From positions 1-64,000 of the forward strand of contig NZ_SRIC01000010.1 in assembly GCF_004684775.1 (NCBI RefSeq): 64,000 nt of DNA, given 5' to 3'. Both the position numbers and the translations under genes were made by a program. The notes beneath the pieces are model-generated. The model searched no databases and was not told the origin of the DNA. It saw only the letters and a program-made list of their open reading frames with translations. The stretch comes from Streptomyces sp. MZ04. GTDB lineage: Bacteria > Actinomycetota > Actinomycetes > Streptomycetales > Streptomycetaceae. Positions 36,420 to 43,859 of this stretch are shown in pieces (within the stretch, counting starts at the first letter, position 1; the number at the start of each line of letters is the position of its first letter).

Positions 36420-38189
36420 GTGCGCCGACGTACAGGGGGAGTGGCCGCGGTGTTCGCGGTGCTCGCAAGCGTCGTACCAGTGGCGACAGCGCAAGCCGCC
36501 CCGCACAGACCCGAGCCGCTCCCCCTGGAGCGGCTCTTCGACAACAGGGCGATCAGTGACGACGCGCAGCCCGGCGACGCGGACTTCGACGGTTCGGGGG
36601 GCTCGCTCTCGGCGCGCGATCTGACGACGGCGGGATGGACGCCGGGGCGTTCGCTCGCCGTGGACGGTGCGCGGTTGACCTGGCCGCGGACGGCGGCGGG
36701 CGAGGCCGACAACGTACGCGCCGACGGGCAGTCGGTCCGGGTACGCGGTCGTGGCGACGCCCTCGCCTTCCTGGTCGCCGGCACGGGCGGCGAGGCGAGC
36801 GGCACGGGGACGGTCCGCTACGGCGACGGCTCGAAGGGCACGTACCGCCTCACGGCGCCCGACTGGCGCTCGGGACCGCTCGCCACGAAGTCCGTGGCGC
36901 TGCCGCATGTGAACACTCCCGGCGGCCAACTCGCCGAGAAGGCACGGCTGTACGTCGTGACCGTGCCGGTGGCGCGCGGGCGCGAGGTCGCCTCGGTGAC
37001 CCTGCCGAAGGACCCCGGCGCCCCGGATCTGCACGTCTTCTCGCTCTCCGTGCGGCAGCCCGCGAAGGGGTGGACGGGCAGCTGGTCGGCGTCGACCGCC
37101 GGGTACACGGCGGTGGGGCCGTGGGCCGACCGGACCGTGCGGCTCGTCGTCCACACGAGCACCGGCGGCCCCCGCGTGCGGATCCGGCTCGACAACACCT
37201 TCGCGTCGGCGCCGGTGCGGATCGGCAGCGCCACGGTGGCGGTGCAGGACTCCGGTGCGGGGGCGCGCGGTGAGCCGGTGCCGCTGTCCTTCCGGGGCGC
37301 GGCGGGCACCCAAGTCCCGGCGGGCGCCCAGGCGTTCAGTGATCCGCTCGACTTCGACGTCCCTGCGGACAGCAACCTCCTGGTGAGCTTCCACCTCCCC
37401 GAGACGGTGACGACCGCGCCCGTGCACAGCCAGGCCATTCAGCGCTCGTACGTGAGCGGCCTTGGCGACCACACGGCGGACGGCTCATCGGCGGCGTACA
37501 CCTCGACGATCTCCACGTGGCCGCTGCTCACCGGCGTCGACGTGAGCGGCGGGCCCGGGTCGGTCGTCCTGCTCGGCGACTCCATCACGGACGGCGTGAA
37601 GTCCACGCAGGACGCGAATCACCGGTGGCCCAACGTCCTGGCCACCCGGCTGCTCCAGCAGGACACGGTCCCGCGCTTCGGGGTGCTCAACCAGGGGATC
37701 TCCGCGAACCGCGTCGTCGCCGACCGCTATCCCGGTGACGGTGTATCGACGGACACCGGCGGCGTGAGCGCGCTGCACCGGCTCGACCGCGACGTGTTCG
37801 CCCAGACGTCCGCCCGTACGGTCGTGGTCTTCGAGGGGGTCAACGACGTCCGCTGGGGCACGAAGGCGGACCAAGTGACCGCCGGGCTGCGGGAGATCGC
37901 CGAGCGGGCGCGGGCGCGGGGGCTGCGGGTCGTGGCCGCGACGATCGCGCCGTGCGAGGGCGAGTCGCTGTGCACGGCGGCGGCCGATGCGGAGCGGGTG
38001 GCGGTCAACTCGTACATCCGCGAGGGCGGGGACTTCGACGCGGTCCTCGACTTCGACGCGGTGCTCCGGGATCCGGGGCATCCCTCGCGGATCCTTCCCG
38101 CGTTCGACAGCGGGGATCATCTGCATCCTGGCGACGCGGGGTTGGCCGCGATCGCGGAGTCGGTGGATCTGCGGAAGCTGGTGCCGTAG
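36420..38189 (+). CDS. Secreted SGNH/GDSL hydrolase with N-terminal beta domain
   Basis: A 589-residue exported hydrolase. The signal peptide ends at TAQAAPH. Residues about 35-180 form a beta-rich domain (GARLTWPRTAAGEADNV, GTGTVRYGDGSKGTY), probably carbohydrate- or wall-binding. The SGNH catalytic domain follows: GDSITDG (Ser), NQGISANR, the EGVNDVRWG block III and GDHLHPGDAG with Asp and His. This order resembles Streptomyces SGNH esterases thought to act on polysaccharide esters. The GTG start has a GGGAGG site upstream. A strong terminator hairpin follows the stop. Confidence 0.88.
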   Translation: MRRRTGGVAAVFAVLASVVPVATAQAAPHRPEPLPLERLFDNRAISDDAQPGDADFDGSGGSLSARDLTTAGWTPGRSLAVDGARLTWPRTAAGEADNVRADGQSVRVRGRGDALAFLVAGTGGEASGTGTVRYGDGSKGTYRLTAPDWRSGPLATKSVALPHVNTPGGQLAEKARLYVVTVPVARGREVASVTLPKDPGAPDLHVFSLSVRQPAKGWTGSWSASTAGYTAVGPWADRTVRLVVHTSTGGPRVRIRLDNTFASAPVRIGSATVAVQDSGAGARGEPVPLSFRGAAGTQVPAGAQAFSDPLDFDVPADSNLLVSFHLPETVTTAPVHSQAIQRSYVSGLGDHTADGSSAAYTSTISTWPLLTGVDVSGGPGSVVLLGDSITDGVKSTQDANHRWPNVLATRLLQQDTVPRFGVLNQGISANRVVADRYPGDGVSTDTGGVSALHRLDRDVFAQTSARTVVVFEGVNDVRWGTKADQVTAGLREIAERARARGLRVVAATIAPCEGESLCTAAADAERVAVNSYIREGGDFDAVLDFDAVLRDPGHPSRILPAFDSGDHLHPGDAGLAAIAESVDLRKLVP

Positions 38190-38205
38190 CCCGAGGGCGA
38201 ACGTT

Positions 38206-38234
38206 CCCTGGGCCCGGTTCCACCGGGCCCAGGG
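38206..38234. terminator. Bidirectional hairpin terminator
   Basis: Perfect 13-bp stem (38206-38218 with 38222-38234) and a 3-base loop between the convergent SGNH hydrolase and exonuclease III genes. Confidence 0.85.
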
Positions 38235-38240
38235 GTCAGG

Positions 38241-39020
38241 CTAGAGCTCCAGGTCCACCACGACCGGCGCGTGGTCGGACGCGCCCTTGCCCTTGCGCTC
38301 CTCGCGGTCCACGTACGCATCCGTCACGGCCTTCGTGAACGGCTCGTTCCCGTAGACCAGGTCGATCCGCATCCCCTTGTTCTTGGGGAAGCCCAGCTCG
38401 CGGTAGTCCCAGAACGTGAACGGGTGCGCGTACTTCAGCGGCCGGGGCACGACGTCGGAGAGCCCCGCCTCCCGCAGCGCCGCGAGGGCCTCGCGCTCGG
38501 CGGGCGTGACATGCGTGGCGCCTTCGAACAGGGCCGGGTCCCACACGTCCTCGTCCGTGGGCGCCACGTTGAAGTCGCCGAGGACCGCGAACGGCCGTGG
38601 CCCCGCCGCGTCGGCCGCGATCGCGGTGTTCAGCGCCGCGAGCCACTCCAGCTTGTACGCGTAGTGCGCGTGCTCCACCTCGCGGCCGTTCGGCACGTAC
38701 ACCGACCAGACCCGCGCGGGGCCGCAGGTCGCGGAGATCGCCCGCGGCTCCTGGGCCCCGTCGTAGTCGGGCCCGCCGGGCAGGCCGGGCGTCACGTCGT
38801 CGAGACCTACGCGGGAGACCAGCGCGACGCCGTTCCACCGCCCCGTCGCGTTCACCGCCGACTCGTAGCCGAGCTCGCGCAGCTCGTCGGCGGGGAAGCC
38901 CTCCGCGGTGGTCTTGGTCTCCTGGATGCACAGCACATCCGTACCGCTGTTCTCCAGCCAGGCGAGGAGCCTCGGGAGGCGAGCGGTGATCGAGTTCACG
39001 TTCCAGGTGGCAATGCGCAT
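38241..39020 (-). CDS. xth: Exodeoxyribonuclease III
   Basis: A 259-residue AP endonuclease / 3'-5' exonuclease for base excision repair. Metal and catalytic motifs are visible: WNVNSITARL, CIQETKTT (Glu), VYVPNG, GDFNVAPTDEDVWD (Asp, Asn), FTFWDYR and the C-terminal GASDHAPVVVDLEL (Asp-His). The length is normal. It is convergent with the SGNH gene and is followed upstream by an MBL-fold gene in the same direction, 30 bases away. Confidence 0.95.
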   Translation of the reverse strand: MRIATWNVNSITARLPRLLAWLENSGTDVLCIQETKTTAEGFPADELRELGYESAVNATGRWNGVALVSRVGLDDVTPGLPGGPDYDGAQEPRAISATCGPARVWSVYVPNGREVEHAHYAYKLEWLAALNTAIAADAAGPRPFAVLGDFNVAPTDEDVWDPALFEGATHVTPAEREALAALREAGLSDVVPRPLKYAHPFTFWDYRELGFPKNKGMRIDLVYGNEPFTKAVTDAYVDREERKGKGASDHAPVVVDLEL

Positions 39021-39050
39021 GGCTCACAACCTACCGGGCGGGTCCGACAG

Positions 39051-39704
39051 TCACAGGTCGGCCGACTCGCCCGGCGTGAGGCGCAGGTGCTCGGCTCCGC
39101 CCAGGGCCCCGATCTGGGAGTCGTAGATCGGCCGGGCGAGGTCCGTGAGCAGCGCGTCGTGGATGTCGTAGGCGCGCAGCGGCTTGACCTCGCGTACGTA
39201 GTCGATGACCTCGGAGATCTTGTTCCAGGGCGCCATCACCGGCAGCATCAGCGTGTCCACCGGCTGCTCGGGGACGGTCAGCGCGTCGCCTGGGTGGAAG
39301 ACCGAACCGTCCACCAGATAGCCGACGTTGGTGATCCGCGGGATGTCCGGGTGGATCACGGCGTGCAGCTCGCCGTGCACCTGCACATCGAACCCGGCGG
39401 CGCTGAAGGTGTCCCCGTGCCCCACGACATGCACCCGTCCCGGGAAGGCGGCCGAGATCTTCTCCGCGACGGAGCGCAGGGTCCAGATCTCGGCGGCGGG
39501 ATTGGCCTCCATGCCCGCGCGCAGCCGGTCCTCGTTGAAGTGGTCGATGTGCTCGTGCGTGACGAGGATCGCCTCGGAACCGACCGCGGCGTCCTCCTCG
39601 CTGAAGGTGCCGGGGTCGATGACGAGACTCCGGCCGTCCCGCTCGAGGCGGACACAGGCGTGCGTCTTCTTCGTGAGCTTGATGCGCTTCGCGGCAGTCG
39701 TCAT
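39051..39704 (-). CDS. MBL-fold metal-dependent hydrolase
   Basis: A 217-residue metallo-beta-lactamase-fold protein of the UlaG/YtnP-like group. The metal-binding motif is THEHIDHFNEDRL, with further ligands in HPDIPR, FHPGDAL and the C-terminal IHDALL. No signal peptide. The substrate is unknown; the family includes lactonases, phosphodiesterases and UlaG-like enzymes. It lies between exonuclease III and the PcaL-like gene, all on the minus strand with short gaps, so it may be part of one transcript. Confidence 0.88.
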   Translation of the reverse strand: MTTAAKRIKLTKKTHACVRLERDGRSLVIDPGTFSEEDAAVGSEAILVTHEHIDHFNEDRLRAGMEANPAAEIWTLRSVAEKISAAFPGRVHVVGHGDTFSAAGFDVQVHGELHAVIHPDIPRITNVGYLVDGSVFHPGDALTVPEQPVDTLMLPVMAPWNKISEVIDYVREVKPLRAYDIHDALLTDLARPIYDSQIGALGGAEHLRLTPGESADL

Positions 39705-39716
39705 GCCCCCATCCTG

Positions 39717-41012
39717 CTACTCCTGGGGGGTGGTTTCCTCGCGTATCACGGCCTGGGCGATCTTGAACGCCGAGTTCGCCGCGGGGATGCCGCAGTAGAC
39801 GGCCGCCTGCAGCAGCACTTCCTTGATCTCCTGCGGGGTGAGGCCGTTGCGCAGGGCCGCGCGGATGTGGAAGCCCATTTCGTCGAGGTGGCCGCCGGCG
39901 ACGAGCGCGGTGAGGGTGACGCAGCTGCGGGAACGCCGGTCGAGCCCCGGACGGTTCCAGACCTCGCCCCAGGCGTAGCGCGTGACGAGCTCCTGGAAGT
40001 CCTCCGAGAAGTCGTCGGCGGCGGCGAGTGCGCGGTCGACGTGCGCGTCGCCGAGCACCTCGCGGCGGACCTTGATGCCCACGTCGTACGGATCGGGACG
40101 GCCGCCGCCCACGGCCTCGGGCTGCGCCATGGGCCCGATCTCGGCGACGGGCGTGACGGGCGGCGGGGCGAGCACCGGCTTGACCGGGGGCGCGCTGATC
40201 GCGGCGTGGGTGCCGGTCGCGTCGGTCGGGGTCTGCCAGGCGGAGGAGAAGTGGCGTACGAGCAGGTCGGTGACGGCCGCGGGCTGCTCGACGGGCGCGA
40301 GGTGGGACGCGCCCGGCACGACGGCGAGGCGGGCGTCCGGTATCCCGGCGACGAGGGTGCGGGCCTCGCCGGGCCCGGTGACCTGGTCCTCAGAACCGAC
40401 GAGCACGAGCGTGGGCACCCCGATCCTCCCGAGTTCGGCCCGCACGTCGAAGGCGGCGAGCGCCTCGCAGGCGGCTATGTAGCAGCCGGGGTCGGTGGTC
40501 CGCACCATCTGTACGGCCCAGTCGGTGATGGCGGGCTGCGCGGCGGCGAAGCCCGGCGTGAACCACCGGTCGGGGGAGGTACGCGCGATGGGGTCGAGCC
40601 CGTTGCTCCGCACGATCACACCGCGCTGGCGGAACTCGTCGGCGCTGCCGAACCGCGGCGAAGCGGAGATCAGCGCGAGCGAGGCCACGCGCTGCGGGTG
40701 CCGCAGGGCCAGTTCGGCACCGATGGCACCACCGAAGGCGCAGCCCGCGTACCCGAAGCGCTGCACTCCGACCTCGTCGAGCGTGCCGAGCAGCCGCTGG
40801 GCGAGCTCGGTCACGGAGCCGGCGGGGTGCGCGGGCGCACCGCCGTGTCCAGGCATGTCGAAGCGGAACACCCGCCAGTGCTTGACCAGCTCGGGAACCT
40901 GTCGGTCCCACATGTGCCATGTGGTACCCAATGAGGGACCCAAGATCAGGACAGGGGCGTCTTCTGGCCCGTCAAAGCGGTATTGCAGGGTGCTCTTCGG
41001 TGTCTCACTCAC
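39717..41012 (-). CDS. pcaL: PcaL-like fusion: 3-oxoadipate enol-lactonase / 4-carboxymuconolactone decarboxylase
   Basis: About 431 residues. The N-terminal half is an alpha/beta hydrolase of the PcaD type (GTTWHMWDRQVPEL, DMPGHG, LVGSEDQVTG, GASHLAP); the C-terminal ~110 residues are the carboxymuconolactone decarboxylase domain (RSRSCVTLTALVAGGHLDEM). These catalyse two late steps of protocatechuate breakdown. The elbow that should be GxSxG reads GCAFGG, so the nucleophile Ser appears replaced by Ala. The GTG at 41012 has an AGAGG site 9 bases upstream; the in-frame ATG at 41036 lies almost against the IS110 element. No other pca genes are in the window. Confidence 0.8.
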   Translation of the reverse strand: MSETPKSTLQYRFDGPEDAPVLILGPSLGTTWHMWDRQVPELVKHWRVFRFDMPGHGGAPAHPAGSVTELAQRLLGTLDEVGVQRFGYAGCAFGGAIGAELALRHPQRVASLALISASPRFGSADEFRQRGVIVRSNGLDPIARTSPDRWFTPGFAAAQPAITDWAVQMVRTTDPGCYIAACEALAAFDVRAELGRIGVPTLVLVGSEDQVTGPGEARTLVAGIPDARLAVVPGASHLAPVEQPAAVTDLLVRHFSSAWQTPTDATGTHAAISAPPVKPVLAPPPVTPVAEIGPMAQPEAVGGGRPDPYDVGIKVRREVLGDAHVDRALAAADDFSEDFQELVTRYAWGEVWNRPGLDRRSRSCVTLTALVAGGHLDEMGFHIRAALRNGLTPQEIKEVLLQAAVYCGIPAANSAFKIAQAVIREETTPQE

Positions 41013-41044
41013 TCGCCTGAGCCTCTCATCTGTCACGGACGCCC

Positions 41045-42142
41045 CTATAACAGGGGGTCACTGGATACCGTTTTGACCAGGTTGAATACCTCGCGGGCGG
41101 CATATCGCTTGAGGCACCTGATGATCTCACGACGAGTCTTGCCCTCCCGGGTGCGGCGTTCGTAGTACGCCTGCGTGCGCGGGTCGTGGCGCAGCCTAGT
41201 GAACACGATGCGGTGCAGGGCGGCGTTCGCCTTCCGGTCGCCGCCCTGGTTGAGCCGGCGCGAGCTCCGGCGGCCCGAGGAGTACTCGACGGGGCTGGCT
41301 CCGCACAGGGCGGCAAACGATGCCTCGGTGTGCACGCGCTCGGGATTGTCCCCCATGGTGATCAGGAGCGTCACGGCACTGTCCGGACCGATACCCACCG
41401 GCGCGAGCAGCTGCGGGGCGTGACCTTCGATGAGCCGGGTCAGGCGCTGATTGAGGTCATAGATCTGCCCGGTGAGGTGTTCAACGCGCTGGGCCAGCAT
41501 GCTCAAGCTGATCCGGGTGGCCTGGGCCACGCCGTCCCCGTCATCCCCCTGATCCAGGCTCAGACGGGCGCAGGTGCGGAACAGCTCCCCGTTGCCCAGG
41601 CTGGACAGCCGTTCCCGCAGGGCCGGGTCGGCTATGACCAGGACGGCCTTGAGCTGGTTGATCGTCTGGGTGCGGGCCCTGACCGCGGAGTCCTTGGCAA
41701 TCTTGAAGAGCCGGGCACTTTGTACCGGACCGTCGCCGGTCTTGGCGCGAGCCCTGGCGCGCCCGCTGAGCACGGCCCGCGCGGCGGCCTGCGCGTCGAG
41801 CGGGTCCGACTTCCCCAGCAGACAGCGAGCCGTACGGTCGGGCCGGTTCACCTCGAACACCGCGACATTCTGCGCCAGCAGGTAGCGCGACAGGCCCGCT
41901 CCGAAAGTACCGGTGCCCTCCACGCCAGCCCGGCGCACCGTGCCCAACTTGCGGGCCCAGGCGAGGAGCCGACAGTAGCGGACCGCTGTGGCCGGAAAGG
42001 ACTTGGTGCCCAGGATCTGGCCCAGTGGGCAGACCAGCGCGGCGACATGGTCCTCGCCGTGCGTGTCCACCCCCAGGACGACCTCGCCCCGAGCGGGCGG
42101 ATCCGTACTGGTGGACAAGGTGCTGCGCTGTCTGGTCGTCAT
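41045..42142 (-). CDS. IS110-family transposase
   Basis: A 365-residue DEDD transposase/recombinase. The N-terminal RuvC-like domain shows VVLGVDTHGEDHVAALV, the acidic residue in GVEGTGTFGAGL and the KSDPLDAQAAARA motif. The C-terminal Tnp_2 domain shows PVGIGPDSAVTLLITMGDNP, the ALCGASPVEYSSG stretch with its Ser, and NQGGDRKANAALHRI. The ATG at 42142 is chosen because the protein family starts there; the open frame runs on to 42874 without homology. No frameshift or internal stop, so it may be active. It is transcribed toward pcaL. Confidence 0.93.
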   Translation of the reverse strand: MTTRQRSTLSTSTDPPARGEVVLGVDTHGEDHVAALVCPLGQILGTKSFPATAVRYCRLLAWARKLGTVRRAGVEGTGTFGAGLSRYLLAQNVAVFEVNRPDRTARCLLGKSDPLDAQAAARAVLSGRARARAKTGDGPVQSARLFKIAKDSAVRARTQTINQLKAVLVIADPALRERLSSLGNGELFRTCARLSLDQGDDGDGVAQATRISLSMLAQRVEHLTGQIYDLNQRLTRLIEGHAPQLLAPVGIGPDSAVTLLITMGDNPERVHTEASFAALCGASPVEYSSGRRSSRRLNQGGDRKANAALHRIVFTRLRHDPRTQAYYERRTREGKTRREIIRCLKRYAAREVFNLVKTVSSDPLL

Positions 42143-42343
42143 GATGGTCCGCCTCCCGCGTCGTGATTGCTGGGTGGCTGGCACCGGCCTGGCCGGGTGG
42201 TCTGAACCGTGATAGCGCCGACTGGACGGCAAGGCTCCTATTGGGACACACCCTGTGGCTCGGTGACAGCAGGCACCATCCCGCAACGGCAGCCGACACG
42301 CCTGTGACAAGACACTTCGGTCAAAGATGTCATGAGTCAGACC
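42143..42343 (-). ncRNA. Candidate bridge RNA region of the IS110 element
   Basis: In IS110-group elements the non-coding end upstream of the transposase encodes a structured bridge RNA that pairs with donor and target DNA. This 200-base stretch is non-coding on the minus strand and occupies that position. Its 33-base outer end is conserved in a second copy elsewhere in the window. The RNA boundaries and its guide loops were not resolved. Confidence 0.5.
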
Positions 42344-42466
42344 CCCGTCCGGAACGGTGCTACGCAACCGTCCTACTGCCCCCCAGTGCGACCACATGCC
42401 CCGACCACTCCCGGGAGACTTCGTCCGAACCGGCAGTGAACTTGCTCTGGACGGGACAACGATGAG

Positions 42467-43080
42467 TTGGCTCCTCGTCCACCCCTGATCAGCATTGACG
42501 GACAACCCAGTGGCCCGCCCTACGAGGCCGTCGGCCTCACCAAATCGACCACGTACCGCTTGGTGCGCGTTTTGCAGGAGGAGCCGTATCTGACGCACAA
42601 CGACTCCGACGATTACGTCATCGGCCGCAGCCTGATGGGGCTCGCGGCGGCATGATCCCGCACGCCGACCTCTACGCATCCGCCCGTCCGGTACTGCGAG
42701 TACTGGCCGACCTGTCCCGGGAGAGCGCAACCCTGCACGTGCGGGCCGACGACGAGGCGGTTCTCGTACTCGGAGCGGAAAGCGACTACGAACTACGACG
42801 AGCCGCTCACCTCGGCTCGTCGACCGCGCTGCGCCGGGGAGTCGGCGGTCAAGACATCCTGGCCCCTCTGCCACCGGACGAAGCCACAGCCATACTGTCC
42901 CGTACAGGTCAGTCGAGCAGCGCGGAAGAGGTGCCTGCCGCCCTCGCGGCCATCCGGAACCAAGGGTTCTCTCTGTCCGCCGGAGCCGCCCACCCCGGCC
43001 TGCGAGGCATCGCGGTGCCGGTCCTGACTGCAGAAGGCCATCCCGTGGCGTCCGTGGCCGACAACGGAGCTGAGCTAACC
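42467..43080 (+). pseudogene. Frameshifted, truncated IclR-family regulator
   Basis: Two adjacent frames together encode most of an IclR regulator. The first (from TTG 42467) ends the DNA-binding part (GLTKSTTYRLVRVLQEE...YVIGRSLMGLAAA). It stops at 42655, and the second frame, starting at the overlapping ATG 42652, continues the effector domain seamlessly (LYASARPVLRVLADLSRESA, HPGLRGIAVPVLTAEGHPVASVA). After about 43080 homology is lost. The first helices of the winged helix are also poorly preserved. The gene lies divergent to pcaL, from which it is separated by the IS110 element, so it may once have regulated it. Confidence 0.7.
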
Positions 43081-43443
43081 AGCCGTAGCCAGCGGCGAGC
43101 CTGCCCCGGGCAGCCTCATCCCCGGCTCTGGCGGCGCGCGAAGCACCTGGCGGGGCGAATCGGGACGTCGTTCTTCAGCAAGGCCAGGCGCACGGTGACC
43201 AGGCTCGATCCGACGAAGCCGCATGCGACGCGATCAAGTGGCCCTCCTTGGATCAGTCCTCGCCACGCAAGAGAACACCCTCGACCCACACGTGCACCGA
43301 TTCACTCGCAAGCTGATGAGCCTGCTGCCCCGACACAGAGACACGCGATGATGCCATCCGGCCACCAGGAGAAGACGTAGGTGCCGGGTGCCGCAAATCC
43401 CCGTCCAGCCCCGGCCGGTATCAGACGCGCAGGCGACGATCAC

Positions 43444-43473
43444 GCCGTACCGGTGGAGGCCGTACCGGTGGAG
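43444..43473. repeat. 15-bp tandem duplication
   Basis: GCCGTACCGGTGGAG occurs twice head to tail (43444-43458 and 43459-43473) in the gene-free stretch before the CoiA-like gene. Confidence 0.85.
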
Positions 43474-43653
43474 GCGAAAGCCCGGGACGCCGCCCCGCCT
43501 CTCGGCGGCGCAGCGAGAAACCTGCGGGCCTTCTCAGGCTCGGAATCCCGCCGCGCCGCGCACGTCAACTCACCGGAGCCCGCACGGAGTTTCTGGGAGG
43601 CAAATACACACCACACCTGACGCATTGTCCGACTCGGCGGATAATCTCATCGG

Positions 43654-43722
43654 GCGCGCTCGTCTCCGCCGCCGCGGAATTCCAAGGTGCCCGGCAGTCC
43701 GCGGCGGCGGAGACGAGCGCGC
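43654..43722. repeat. Perfect 25-bp inverted repeat upstream of the CoiA-like gene
   Basis: Arms 43654-43678 and 43698-43722 are exact reverse complements, separated by 19 bases. The structure ends 137 bases before the GTG of the CoiA-like gene. It is longer and more perfect than the usual terminators in this window. It could be a terminator shielding the gene, a protein-binding cruciform, or the end structure of a small mobile element. Confidence 0.85.
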
Positions 43723-43859
43723 TCAGGCCCAAGGCGTCGCTGCACCGTCGGCACGTGTGTGACTGCGCGGGCGCCAGGGGTGCTCCGGGCGCGGTGTCCG
43801 CGCCGGGTGTGTGCCTCCTTGGGTGGATGGGTGCCTAACTGGTTTCGGAGGAACTGCTG

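Larger units (their letters stand above)
41040..42343 (-). mobile_element. IS110-family insertion sequence
   Basis: The element contains one DEDD-type transposase gene on the minus strand plus about 200 bases of non-coding DNA upstream of it, the layout of the IS110 group. IS110 elements lack classical terminal inverted repeats, so the exact ends cannot be fixed here. The left boundary (high coordinates) is placed at the 33-base block 42311-42343, which recurs at 47692-47724. The right boundary must lie close to 41040, directly before pcaL. Confidence 0.75.
43081..43859. other. Gap without a supported gene, holding two repeat structures
   Basis: About 780 bases after the IclR remnant. Open frames here have no recognisable domain and poor ribosome sites. 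The gap holds a 15-bp tandem duplication (43444-43473) and a long perfect inverted repeat (43654-43722), and ends with the GGAGG site of the CoiA-like gene. Confidence 0.5.

Noticed and set aside
38271-40934. 887-codon plus-strand frame opposite exonuclease III, the MBL hydrolase and pcaL
   Set aside because: It spans three well-supported minus-strand genes and has no recognisable domain.
43381-43620. 79-codon plus-strand frame with an in-frame 15-bp repeat (AVPVEAVPVEA)
   Set aside because: No ribosome site, no domain, and it directly abuts the decayed IclR frame.
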